DNA of 64,000 nt from CBDCMJ01 sp965218875 (GCA_965218875.1 OZ244707.1:186001-250000); one strand, 5' to 3'. Positions 24,891 through 33,135 are shown, counted from the stretch's first letter. Translations and numbers: made by a program. Notes: a model not told the origin generated them from the sequence alone.

Positions 24891-25805
24891 ATGATGCACT
24901 TGTTTGACAGGGAAGAGGACCAGGGCAGGGTCGACGGCAAGGAAATCCCGGCGTCTCCTATACCTGCGGTCAACGTGGCGTCCATCCCTCAACGAAGTCC
25001 CTTGCGCTATCCGGGGGGGAAGACTTGGCTTATCCCGCACATTCGGTATTGGCTGGGCCGGATGCACTCACCACCTCGCAGCCTTATCGAACCCTTCGCC
25101 GGGGGAGCCATAGTATCCCTGACCGCGGTAATGGAGGGCCTGGCCCACCGGGCGATAATGGCCGAACTGGACCCAGACGTGGCCGCCTTTTGGAAAGCGG
25201 CCCTCCATCACAACTATGAGTTGCAAACCAAGGTCCGGGAGTTTACGCCCACCCGGGAAGCTATCGAAAAGCTTGCCTTGCAGCGGCCCCAAAGCGTTGC
25301 CGGTTGGGGGTTCAGGACCCTGGTCCTCAATCGGACTCGTCGAGGCGGTATCCTGGCCAACGGCGCCGCTCTGACGCGGGTCGGAGAAAACGGCAAGGGA
25401 TTGAGCTCCAGATGGTATCCCGATACCACAGTCAAGAGGTTGTCCGCCATTGCCCGATATTCGAGCTGCATAGACTTCCGGGAGACCGACGGCTTGAGGC
25501 TCTTGGAGGAAAACGTGGGCGACGTCAGCCCGGACACGGTGGTTTTCGCCGATCCCCCGTACACCGCCGGCGGCAAACGCGCCGGAAGCAGGCTCTATAA
25601 CGCGAATACTATTGACCACCGGCGCCTCTTCTCCATCCTCCACGACAGTCGGGTCGAGTTCCTGATGACCTACGACAAATCGCCCGAGGCCTTGTCTCTA
25701 GTAAAGGGGCATGGTTTCCGGGCCGTGGAAGTCAGGATGAAGAATACCCACCACGCTCAGGTAAGCGAACTCGTGATCACCAGGAACCCTGTTTTCGACC
25801 AATGA
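24891..25805 (+). CDS. DNA adenine methylase (Dam/D12 class)
   Basis: 304 residues from ATGATG (a GTG at 24840 would add 17). Motifs in Dam-class order: SPLRYPGGKTWL (~36-47, motif X), EPFAGGAIVSL (~67-77, SAM-binding motif I) and FADPPYTAGG (DPPY at 221-224, catalytic motif IV). The C-terminal HHAQVSELVITRN is also typical. It methylates adenine N6. The next gene, a NotI-fold nuclease, starts 4 bp before this stop, so the methylase very probably protects the host from it. Confidence 0.92.
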   Translation: MMHLFDREEDQGRVDGKEIPASPIPAVNVASIPQRSPLRYPGGKTWLIPHIRYWLGRMHSPPRSLIEPFAGGAIVSLTAVMEGLAHRAIMAELDPDVAAFWKAALHHNYELQTKVREFTPTREAIEKLALQRPQSVAGWGFRTLVLNRTRRGGILANGAALTRVGENGKGLSSRWYPDTTVKRLSAIARYSSCIDFRETDGLRLLEENVGDVSPDTVVFADPPYTAGGKRAGSRLYNANTIDHRRLFSILHDSRVEFLMTYDKSPEALSLVKGHGFRAVEVRMKNTHHAQVSELVITRNPVFDQ

Positions 25806-26677
25806 GCAGATACGGAATAGCCGAGTGGTATGGGCGTCGCTTCTTGGGTTTGACATCCAGTGAACGGCAAGAGCTCGCCAGAATAGCTATGGCCGAAACC
25901 GGCCCTCGTCCTGCGTGCCCGTTTCAATCCACCAATTCCCAGTGCCACAAGTCAGGCGGTGTATGTTCAATACAACTGTACGAAGATGATGGCAGTGGTC
26001 ACGTAGGAGAATCCGAAGATTTCCCGGTTGTTGTTTGTCCCTCCCGTTTCGAACAGGATGGCCTTCTGATCCGATGGCTTGGCGAAATAGTCGGTTTCCC
26101 CGCGGCAGATCTGTCGTTAGCCCGGGAAATTCCCTTTATGGAAAGCATCGCCACCAATAAGCCGGCGGGGAAAATCGACTTGGTGGTCGCCCGCGCGACT
26201 GACGATAGACTCGATTGGTATGGCTTGGAAATTCAAGCTGTATACTTCTCCGGCCCCGGTATGGCGTCGGAGTTTGCTCAATTACTAGATGCCCAGAGCG
26301 TCAGTCCTCCCTACCCCTCCGGCGTACGCCGGCCGGACTGGCGTTCCTCGAGCGCCAAGCGGCTAATGCCACAGCTCCAGGTCAAGGTTCCGACGTTAAG
26401 GCGCTGGGGTTCAAAGATGGCCGTCGCCGTCGACCAACCATTTTTCGAGTCAATTGGGGGCGCAAGTCCCTCATACAGCAGAGACCTGGGAGATGGCGAC
26501 ATTATCTGGATGGTGCCCCATTTGACCCTGACGGAAGACGGCGCGTACCGTCTAGAGAGGGGGCACTGGGAAGTCCTCACCCTCGAGAGGTCTTGTGACA
26601 AACTGCTTGCTGCGAGGACCATGCAGCGCAATGAATTTGAGACTATATTGCGGAGTAAACTGGCCCTTGCCCCCTAA
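25802..26677 (+). CDS. NotI-family restriction endonuclease
   Basis: 291 residues beginning MSRYGIAEWYGRRF, resembling the NotI N-terminus. Four cysteines (C39 in ACPF, C48 in QCHK, C55 in GVCS, C79 in VCPSRF) match the iron-binding Cys4 site of NotI. The PD-(D/E)xK-type centre is GKIDLVVA (D126) and YGLEIQAVYFSG (E143, Q145), reproducing NotI's D…ExQ catalytic arrangement; E114 may be the extra acidic residue. Downstream are RRPDWRSSSAKRLMPQL and VAVDQPFFESIG. It overlaps the methylase by ATGA. M.NotI is a cytosine methylase whereas the partner here is an adenine methylase, so the recognition site probably differs from GCGGCCGC. Known: fold and catalytic residues. Inferred: the restriction role. 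Confidence 0.82.
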   Translation: MSRYGIAEWYGRRFLGLTSSERQELARIAMAETGPRPACPFQSTNSQCHKSGGVCSIQLYEDDGSGHVGESEDFPVVVCPSRFEQDGLLIRWLGEIVGFPAADLSLAREIPFMESIATNKPAGKIDLVVARATDDRLDWYGLEIQAVYFSGPGMASEFAQLLDAQSVSPPYPSGVRRPDWRSSSAKRLMPQLQVKVPTLRRWGSKMAVAVDQPFFESIGGASPSYSRDLGDGDIIWMVPHLTLTEDGAYRLERGHWEVLTLERSCDKLLAARTMQRNEFETILRSKLALAP

Positions 26678-26820
26678 CGTCGCCCCCGGAGGCGGCGTCT
26701 TAGCGCCATGCCGCCCCTTCATGGCCTTCGCCCCGACGCCTGTGCTGCCGGGGCATCGGCGAGCGTTTGATATAATGCCGGACAAAGCCGGGGTGGCAAG
26801 ATTTCGAGCCGGAGGCGGGC

Positions 26821-28434
26821 ATGGTCCGGAACAACGACGACGTAGACGTGCTGGTAATCGGGGCGGGAGCTTCGGGGGCCGCCTTCACCTGGAGCCTGGC
26901 TGAGGCGGGCATAAGCGTGATGTGCCTGGAGCAGGGCGGCTGGGTCGATCCCGCCACCTATCCGCCGACCAGGAACGATTGGGAGCTGCTCAAGCAAACC
27001 GAGTTTCATCCCGATCCCAACGTCAGGGGCCTGGCCTCCGACTATCCGGTCAACGATTCCGGGTCGCCCATAGCTCCCCTGATGTACAACGCGGTGGGGG
27101 GCAGCACCGTCCACTGGAGCGCCCACTTCCCGCGAATGCACCCGTCCGACTTTCGAGTGAGGACGCTGGACGGTGTGGCCGACGACTGGCCGCTAACCTA
27201 CCGGGACCTGGAGCCTTACTTCGATTTCAACGACCGGATGATGGGCATCGCGGGGGTTACGGGAGATACAGCCTTTCCCCCGAAGTCGGAAAGGCAGACC
27301 CCGCCGATACCTCTGGGCAAGCCGGGGGACACCATAGTCGGCGGGTTCGAGAAGCTGGGCTGGCACTGGTGGCCCTCCGACAGCGCCATATTGACCCGTC
27401 CCTACGACGGGCGCCCCGCGTGCAACAACTGCGGCCCCTGCGAGACGGGCTGTGCGTCGGGCGCCAAGGCCGGCGCCGACATCACCTACTGGCCGAAGGC
27501 TTTGGCCAAGGGAGCGGTGCTCACGACCAACGCCAGGGTACGGGAAATAACCGTCGGCGAGGACGGCCTGGCCGACGGCGCGGTCTACTACGACGCCGAG
27601 GGACGCGTGCAGCGGCAAAGGGCCCGAGTCCTGGTGATGGCCTGCAACGGCGTCGGCACCCCCAGGCTGCTGCTCAATTCCAAGTCCGCCCTGTTTCCCG
27701 ACGGTCTGGCCAACAGCAGCGGTCTCGTTGGCGCGAACCTGATGTTTCACCCCTACGCCATGGTCATGGGAGTCTTCGACGAACAACTGGAGAGCCACAA
27801 GGGCCCCATGGGCTGCATGATCACCAGTTCCCAGTTCTACGAGACGGACCTATCCCGGGGTTTCGTGCGGGGATACGCCTTCCAGGTGATACGCAGCTCC
27901 GGCCCGGCCATCACGGCCCAGGGATTCGTCACCGGCTCCAAGCTGCCCTGGGGCGCCAACCACCACCGGGTGTTCGACGAGCGGTTCGGCCGCACCATCA
28001 CCGTCGCCGTTACCGGGGAGGACCTGCCGGAGCCCCACAACCGGGTGACCCTGGACCCGCGTCTCACCGACTCGGACGGAATCCCAGCGCCGAAGGTGGA
28101 GTACCGGATGAGCGAGAACAGCCGGCGCATGATGGACCACGGCATCGCGTCAGCCACTGAATTGCTTCAGGCGTCGGGCGCCCGGGAGGTGCTGGTCAAT
28201 CCTCTGCTGCGCCCGGCGGGATGGCACCTGCTGGGCACGGCCCGGATGGGCAGCCACGGCAGCAACTCGGTGGTTGACGGCCACGGCCAGTGCCACGACG
28301 TGAAGAACCTGTTCATCATCGACGGAAGCGTCTTCGTGACGGCTGGGGCGGTCAATCCTACGTCGACCATACAGGCGCTGGCCCTCCACGTAGCCGACTA
28401 CTTCAAGAGGAACTCCAGGCAACTGCTGGACTAG
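26821..28434 (+). CDS. GMC-family FAD-dependent oxidoreductase (dehydrogenase large subunit)
   Basis: 537 residues. The dinucleotide-binding motif VLVIGAGASGAAFTWSLAEAG is at ~10-30. GGSTVHWSAHFPRMHPSDF is the FAD contact loop. A cysteine cluster C201-x2-C-x2-C-x3-C (CNNCGPCETGC) may hold an iron-sulfur centre, as in some gluconate/glucose dehydrogenases. The C-terminal GTARMGSHGSNSVVDG and VNPTSTIQALALHVADY are the GMC signature. The following gene is a gluconate 2-dehydrogenase subunit 3 homologue, so together they form a two-subunit dehydrogenase. The usual cytochrome c subunit is not present. TATAAT occurs at 26771-26776. The substrate is probably a sugar acid or polyol. Confidence 0.92.
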   Translation: MVRNNDDVDVLVIGAGASGAAFTWSLAEAGISVMCLEQGGWVDPATYPPTRNDWELLKQTEFHPDPNVRGLASDYPVNDSGSPIAPLMYNAVGGSTVHWSAHFPRMHPSDFRVRTLDGVADDWPLTYRDLEPYFDFNDRMMGIAGVTGDTAFPPKSERQTPPIPLGKPGDTIVGGFEKLGWHWWPSDSAILTRPYDGRPACNNCGPCETGCASGAKAGADITYWPKALAKGAVLTTNARVREITVGEDGLADGAVYYDAEGRVQRQRARVLVMACNGVGTPRLLLNSKSALFPDGLANSSGLVGANLMFHPYAMVMGVFDEQLESHKGPMGCMITSSQFYETDLSRGFVRGYAFQVIRSSGPAITAQGFVTGSKLPWGANHHRVFDERFGRTITVAVTGEDLPEPHNRVTLDPRLTDSDGIPAPKVEYRMSENSRRMMDHGIASATELLQASGAREVLVNPLLRPAGWHLLGTARMGSHGSNSVVDGHGQCHDVKNLFIIDGSVFVTAGAVNPTSTIQALALHVADYFKRNSRQLLD

Positions 28435-28488
28435 GGCCGGGTTCAATGGCCCCCCGGCAGCCAACCGCCGAGCTTTAGGGAGCAACGA

Positions 28489-28950
28489 ATGGCTACTTCC
28501 GGAGCGTTCTTCACCGAGCCCCAGGCGGACCTGGTGACCCAGGTCTTGGACCGGATTATTCCGCCCGACGAGCGGATGCCCGGGGCCGGCGAGATAGCCG
28601 TCGGCTACCTGGACGAGGCGGTGGGGCGCTCCCCCGGGCTGCGGCGCCTCTTTGGCCACGGCTTGGCCCTAGTGCAGGTCCGAGCCCGGCAGTCCCACGG
28701 CGGGGACTTCAACGGTCTGTCCGCCGATGAGAAGGACGCGGTGCTGCGTGAGGTAGAGAGCGCAGAGCCGGGGTTCTTCGACGCGCTGGTCCGGCACACC
28801 TACAACGGGTATTACACCAACGGGAAGGTCGTGGAGCTTCTTGGTCTGGAAGCACGGCCTCCTCAGCCCCGGGGGCACCAGGTGGAGTTGGGAGACCTGT
28901 CCCTCATAGAGAAGGTCAAACAGCGGGGCATAGTCTTCCGCGAGGCGTGA
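28489..28950 (+). CDS. Gluconate 2-dehydrogenase subunit 3-family protein
   Basis: 153 residues, largely helical. The family pattern is FFTEPQADLVTQVLDRIIPPDERMPGAGEIAV near the N-terminus, then YLDEAVG and FDALVRHTYNGYYTN. It is the small gamma subunit of membrane gluconate/glucose dehydrogenases, which often carries a Tat signal; none is visible here, so export may be led by the partner or may not occur. It starts 54 bp after the GMC oxidoreductase on the same strand. Confidence 0.88.
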   Translation: MATSGAFFTEPQADLVTQVLDRIIPPDERMPGAGEIAVGYLDEAVGRSPGLRRLFGHGLALVQVRARQSHGGDFNGLSADEKDAVLREVESAEPGFFDALVRHTYNGYYTNGKVVELLGLEARPPQPRGHQVELGDLSLIEKVKQRGIVFREA

Positions 28951-28980
28951 TCGACAACCGCCTCCGGGTGGGACCGGGCG

Positions 28981-29313
28981 TCAACCCGAAGCGGGGCCGG
29001 CGTCCTCCCTTTGCCCGGGGGCCAGACGCTCCGGGTCTTCGATGTAGCCGGCGGTCTCCCCGATAAGGGCGGCAACGTAGTCCTCGGGTTCGCAGTGGCC
29101 GTTGTAAAAGCAGTCGCCATGTAGGAACCGCGCCACTTCCCCGAACCTGGTGCGCAGAGACGCCAGTCCCCCGCTCTGTTGCCCCAGAGCGCGGATGCCG
29201 CTGGACGTTTGGGTCACGTTGCTGGGGAGTTCGTCAGTTCGAACCAAGATGAGCGCGTCGGTGGTCCTCACTTCCCCGCATGGAGGGAAGTGCACTCCAG
29301 TGTCTACTAGCAA
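28981..29313 (-). pseudogene. Truncated PaREP1/HEPN-like protein, remnant copy
   Basis: 110 residues in the visible frame. From residue ~17 on it aligns with the two fuller paralogues at 31023-31550 and 32388-32894: TTDALILVRTDELPSN versus ATDALILVRSGQMPEK, LHGDCFYNGHCEP versus LHGDCSYCGMCEP, and ETAGYIEDPERLAPGQ versus ETAGYIEDAERLALGQ. The first ~45 residues of the family (ADAKQLHAEAMARFETGDIL…) are missing and replaced by an unrelated start. The integrase-like tail seen in the paralogues is also missing. It is best read as a 5'-truncated copy. Confidence 0.6.
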
Positions 29314-29681
29314 CCGAAGCGTCGCAATTCGTTCTGTGTGGTATAGTCGGGGCGGACACTCAGCGTTCGCTCGAACAACCGCCAGTCTCCGTCAAAGCCC
29401 GATCCCCGAGCGCTTACCAACTACTCCCCACGCTCGATATACCTCCCCGTCCAAGTCACCTCGTCTTGGCTAAAAATGGCAAGCAGACCAAGGCAACTAG
29501 TTCCTTTGGTTGCTTGAGCCCGGGAAAGCCAGGTCTGGACGGCGGCGATAGTTTCCCTCTGGGATAACATTGGTGTATCAGGGGTTGGAGTGGGCGTGGA
29601 CGGCGAGGATGGCATACAGGCGCCCAGTAGCCCGGCGGCGACTAGGATCAACGACCATGACGGAAGGCGTACTAAGCTCAC
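29307..29681 (-). pseudogene. Small lipoprotein gene with internal TAG
   Basis: From ATG 29681: MSLVRLPSWSLILVAAGLLG-AC, a lipoprotein signal with the lipobox cysteine, followed by a TPTPTPDTP linker and an ETIAAVQTWLSRAQ helix. The frame stops at TAG (29421-29423) after GRYIERGE but continues with sensible sequence (LVSARGSGFDGDWRLFERTL, then SVRPDYTTQNELRR) to a TAG at 29307-29309. This fits a Trp or Gln codon changed to TAG in an originally ~124-residue lipoprotein. The 86-residue product could still be exported. Confidence 0.55.
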
Positions 29682-29697
29682 GTTGTCAGTTTAACCA

Positions 29698-29909
29698 TTA
29701 TCGCACCAGAGTACCACCCGGCTCAAAGTCGTCGTCCAACCAACGGACGAAATGGTGAGCGTGAACAATATAGGTGGTCTTTGACTTCGGCAATAACCCC
29801 GATGCCTCAACGACCTGTTCATACTGCTCTAACGCTTTCTTGACCTCCTCTAGGGCTTCAGGGCTTATCTTCCTCGTGATTCCCCCATTGCCGCAGCCGC
29901 CGCCTTCAT
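29698..29909 (-). pseudogene. Frameshifted SAM-like (integrase core-binding type) small protein
   Basis: The minus strand 29880-29698 reads ITRKISPEALEEVKKALEQY, then EQVVEASGLLPKSKTTYIVH and AHHFVRWLDDDFEPGGTLVR, then TAA. This resembles the N-terminal core-binding (SAM-like) domain of tyrosine recombinases: a helix, 'S/T-K-T-T-Y-x-x-H', then 'FVRWL'. The likely start (ATG at 29907-29909) is out of frame by one base; a run of five C on the + strand (29882-29886) would restore a single reading frame with one more base. It is either a decayed gene or a homopolymer miscall. Confidence 0.5.
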
Positions 29910-30127
29910 GCTCGCGTCAGGATGAGGGCCGTCCCGTAGCAAGTGGATACGATGACCTCGGATATACCCCGCACCGCGTCTTGCTTTACGCAGCGGAGAC
30001 GAGCCCGGCGGATATGCCACAGGCAACCAATACGATTGTCACCCAGCGTACCATTAGGCCACTCAGGTCCGTGCAGCCCGCTTATCCACGCGCTTACCGG
30101 GGACCCCCTGGCCACGAATGAGCCGCT

Positions 30128-30605
30128 TTATTGGGGGGGCGAAGGGTCGAGGTAGAACGTGTTGGTACGAGAGTTGAGCACCATGCCAAATTGATTCAAG
30201 ACATCGCGCCCCATGAGCGAAGGTAGTGCATCCATGTTGGCGCTTAGGGTCACCGTAGGCGCCGCTTAGGGTCACCGTAGGCGCAAGGATGTTCAGAACG
30301 ATGGGCTGTTCGTATAGATGCCCTTCAGTATCTATAAGATAGACTAGCGCAGGTTCGCGATAATAGGCCGCTTGCCCTCCCACGCCTTGCGAACGGCTCA
30401 AATTGTCCGGCAGTAACTTGGCATAGTCGATACCGAGGATGCCTATGTCTTTGGGGTGCAACGAGGTATGGTCCGCACCAGTATCAGCCAGGAAGTTCAC
30501 GGCTCCTACGACCTCCAGGCGCCCCAACACAAGGCCGGCCCGCATATATGGAGCTGCTGGATTATTAGGCCCATGCGTTTGATAACGCCCCTTGATGATG
30601 GACAT
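30128..30605 (-). pseudogene. Retropepsin-like aspartic protease broken by a 22-bp tandem duplication
   Basis: The N-terminal part (MSIIKGRYQTHGPNN…) contains the catalytic-type motif VNFLADTGADHTSLHP and continues to IVLNILAPTVTLS. There an exact 22-bp tandem duplication (30241-30284) shifts the frame. With one copy removed the frame continues SANMDALPSLMGRDVLNQFG and ends NTFYLDPSPPQ at the TAA (30128-30130); SLMGRDVL is the conserved C-terminal motif of the family. With both copies present translation reads an unrelated tail to about 30063. The intact product would be ~150 residues. It follows a DUF5678-like gene by 8 bp. Confidence 0.75.
30241..30284. repeat. 22-bp perfect tandem duplication
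   Basis: Two identical adjacent copies of CGCTTAGGGTCACCGTAGGC plus GC (30241-30262 and 30263-30284) inside the aspartic protease gene. Since 22 is not a multiple of three, it shifts the frame; loss of one copy restores the gene. Confidence 0.97.
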
Positions 30606-30613
30606 AAGCAGCT

Positions 30614-30892
30614 TTACAGAAGCAAATCCTGGGGGTTGGTCGACAGATACTCTATAGCGGCGGTTTCAAGAGGAATCCCCTGGGTCCGAGCATCCTCTAA
30701 GACTTGCTGCAACGTGTCGGCATGGCAGAGCAGCTGCTCATTGTAGACTATGACCCAAGAATCCGGGTAATCGGCAATCCAAGCGTCCCGATTTACGTCT
30801 AGATACCGAACATCCCTCTGGAATTGGTCAAGCACCCCGGCAAGCATGGCCGGATCCACACCGCTTTCGGTCGGGTCAAGTAACCGTGCCAT
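30614..30892 (-). CDS. DUF5678-like small protein
   Basis: 92 residues. The central segment DAWIADYPDSWVIVYNEQLLCHADTLQQVLEDARTQGIP follows the DUF5678 pattern: a Trp-rich strand 'WVxxYxxxxxxxxxxLxxVLxxAxxxG'. It is the first gene of a two-gene unit with the aspartic-protease pseudogene 8 bp downstream. The pairing suggests a joint function now lost on one side. No catalytic role is known. Confidence 0.65.
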   Translation of the reverse strand: MARLLDPTESGVDPAMLAGVLDQFQRDVRYLDVNRDAWIADYPDSWVIVYNEQLLCHADTLQQVLEDARTQGIPLETAAIEYLSTNPQDLLL

Positions 30893-31022
30893 GGAGCACC
30901 TCCTTCCGCCTAACCTGCACTAAAGCAGGGGTAGCTGTCTTGGGCTCCTGCCATTCCTGCAGGGAGGCCTTAGTTTAGCAACCGTTCCGACTATCTAGCA
31001 AGGGTGGCCCTATTCGTCATTG

Positions 31023-31550
31023 TCATTCCTCCATCGTATCAGCGAACGTCTCAGCCGCCTGTTTCTGCCAGCCAGGGAGCGCATGGGAGCGGATGTCCGC
31101 CGTCATAGATACCGCCGAATGGCCCAGCCGCTCGCTCACCGAAGCTAGGTCTTGGCCGAGGGCTAGACGCTCCGCATCTTCGATGTAGCCGGCCGTCTCC
31201 CGGATGCGCCGCTCGGTCTCGGCGAGGGGTTCACACATGCCGCAATAGGAGCAGTCCCCGTGCAGTTGGCTCTGCCGGGAATAATAGCGGCCTGCCAGCA
31301 CGCGAATCGTGCCGTCCTGCATTGCCAGATACCCCAATTGCCTCGAGGTGTCCGGGGTTTTCTCCGGCATTTGGCCGGACCTGACGAGAATGAGCGCGTC
31401 GGTGGCCCGCTTGGTGGCGCACCAGGCCTTGTCCGCCGCGTCCAGGATGTCCCCCGTTTCAAATCGAGCCATAGCTTCGGCATGAAGCTGCTTGGCGTCT
31501 GCGAAGATATCCGTCGCGGCTTCCACTAGCGTCACGCCTGACATTCCCAA
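31023..31550 (-). CDS. PaREP1/HEPN-like protein fused to a tyrosine-integrase C-terminal tail
   Basis: 175 residues. Residues ~10-75 (IFADAKQLHAEAMARFETGD, then ILDAADKAWCATKRATDALIL) form a helical HEPN/PaREP1-type domain. The middle holds a Cys-rich LHGDCSYCGMCEP patch. The last ~40 residues (SVSERLGHSAVSMTADIRSH, then ALPGWQKQAAETFADTMEE) are the end of a tyrosine recombinase, covering the box-II LGHS motif and the region of the nucleophile. The usual DIYSH is DIRSH, so the catalytic Tyr is Arg. A second copy at 32388-32894 has the same fusion, so the chimera predates their duplication. It lies next to an att-like sequence. Confidence 0.7.
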   Translation of the reverse strand: MGMSGVTLVEAATDIFADAKQLHAEAMARFETGDILDAADKAWCATKRATDALILVRSGQMPEKTPDTSRQLGYLAMQDGTIRVLAGRYYSRQSQLHGDCSYCGMCEPLAETERRIRETAGYIEDAERLALGQDLASVSERLGHSAVSMTADIRSHALPGWQKQAAETFADTMEE

Positions 31551-31607
31551 TGGCTATTCAGGGAAGATGCAGGCAATCGCGGGGATTTCCGATAAGGGAT
31601 AAGGCCG

Positions 31608-31627
31608 TGGTGCCAAGGGACAGAATC
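31608..31627. other. att-like duplicate of the tRNA-Phe 3' end
   Basis: TGGTGCCAAGGGACAGAATC matches the tRNA-Phe 3' end at 33958-33977 (TGGTGCCGAGGGACAGAATC) with one mismatch. The similarity extends leftward: 31503-31607 resembles 33842-33957 (GAAGATATCCG…, GATGCAGGCA…, GATAAGGG). This fits an attachment-site duplication left by integration at tRNA-Phe. Confidence 0.65.
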
Positions 31628-32387
31628 TTTCGATAGGGGCCACCGAAGGCCAGGAAGAGTCATTAAGCTACGATTTTACACACAGGGCAGGGGTTGAAAG
31701 CCACCGAGGGCTAGAGGGAGACGTGGCGAGAGCGGCATTTTGGGCGGCGATGTTCTATTACCAATCCACCAAGGTCACAATGGTCAACACAACCGTCAGC
31801 AGGATTATGGTTAGGCAATCACAGCCCCAAAGCTTATTAGTCTATTCGTTGCTTGAACCCTGGACGCGGTGGACCCGGCAGAAGCGTTCGCCGGGTTCAC
31901 CGTCCTAGTCGCAACCCTGATGGCTCCACAGCCCGACGTAGTTGCACTTGTTCATCGCTCAGACGGTCTATCTCCGCGCGGGCGAGGGAACCGTCAAGTA
32001 TCACAATCGCATGATGTGCTACCTCTTGGGCCCAGGGCTGTTGAAGCGAAGGCCGAGAAAGCCGCCAGGCTGACGAACATTCGGCGGAGGCAACCGCCTA
32101 ACTTGAGCTTGCGGCTGCCAATGCCGGGATGCCTGCGCACGCTCCGCTCGTTCTTCAGGACCTCGGACAACTATCCGTATAGGCATAGCGAACCCTCCTA
32201 CAAGTGCCGGACAAGGGCCTATCCCCGCGTGAGCGTGGGGAGCCGACCCAGCTACATTACAAGATAGTGTACCAACGCAACCAGATTCAGACCGATGCCC
32301 CAAAGACCCATCCAGCAAACTATCCCTATTTCCTGATTTCCTGTGGGCTGATCGAGTGCCAGGATTGTATCGTCGCCATGGTTCTTC
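31628..32387. repeat. Gene-poor stretch with two CRISPR-repeat-like sequences
   Basis: Two sequences resemble type I-E CRISPR repeats: 31965-31992 (GGTCTATCTCCGCGCG…GGAACC) and 32216-32244 (GGCCTATCCCCGCGTG…GGGGAGCC), the latter with a CCCCGCG/CG-TGGGG palindrome. They are 251 bp apart with no clear intermediate repeats and no cas genes. The frame at 31869-32267 gives LSPRGRGN and YPRVSVG peptides typical of spurious translation of such repeats. Nothing else is recognisable. Confidence 0.3.
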
Positions 32388-32894
32388 TTATTCCTCCATC
32401 GCCTCAGCCGCTGCCTTCTGCCAGCCCGGGAGCGCGTGGGAGTAAATGTCCGTCATCATCTAGAGAGCGGAATGTCCCAGCCATTTGCTCACCACGGTTA
32501 TGTCTCACCCGAGGGCCAGACGCTCCGCATCTTCGATGTAGCCGGCCGTCTCCCGGATGCGCCGCTCGGTCTCCGCAAGCGGTTCGCACATGTCGGAATA
32601 GAAGCAGTCCCCGTGCAGCTGGCTCTGCCGGGAATAATAGCGGCCTACCAGCACGCGAATCGCGCCGTCCCGCATTGCCAGATACCCCAATTGCCTCGAG
32701 GTGTCCGGGGTTTTCTCCGGCATTTGGCCGGACCTGACGAGGATGAGCGCGTCGGTGGCCCGCTTGGTGGCGCACCAGGCCTTTTCCGCGGCGTCCCGGA
32801 TGTCCCCCGCCTCCAACCGCGCCATAGCTTCGGCATGGAGCCGCTTGGCGTCTGCGAAGATATCCGCTGCGGCTGCTGTGGGCGTCATAAGCAA
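32388..32894 (-). pseudogene. PaREP1/HEPN-integrase-tail chimera with two in-frame stops
   Basis: Closely related to 31023-31550. From ATG 32894: IFADAKRLHAEAMARLEAGD, then IRDAAEKAWCATKRATDALIL and LHGDCFYSDMCEP. The frame stops at TGA (32505-32507) after ERLALG. Past the stop the integrase tail is still readable (DITVVSKWLGHSAL, TAG at 32460-32462, then MMTDIYSHALPGWQKAAAEA) to TAA at 32388. Here the Tyr of DIYSH is retained. The 129-residue HEPN part could still be made; the tail could not. Confidence 0.7.
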
Positions 32895-33135
32895 CTGTCG
32901 CTCCTGAGGTCACCTCGGCGCGGCAACGCTCCGGGAGTATCTCCTTCGGTTATTTTACTACCCCATCTATGTTAACACCGAGTGGCTAAAGGCTGATGCA
33001 ACATAAGGACGTTGGGAGGTGACGGTAACGCTCCTTCAAAGTAAAGCGCCGAAACTGCGAAACATTAGGTGGCGTCCCAACCATGGTAACCTAATACCAT
33101 TCCGTTCAGTCCCATCCGGGAAAAGCAGGGGGGAA

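Noticed and set aside
31965..32244. Functional CRISPR array
   Set aside because: Only two imperfect repeat-like units, irregular spacing and no cas genes, so no CRISPR array is claimed.
31869..32267. 132-residue plus-strand ORF
   Set aside because: Peptides such as LSPRGRGN and YPRVSVG are typical of spurious translation of GC palindromes; there is no RBS and no family.
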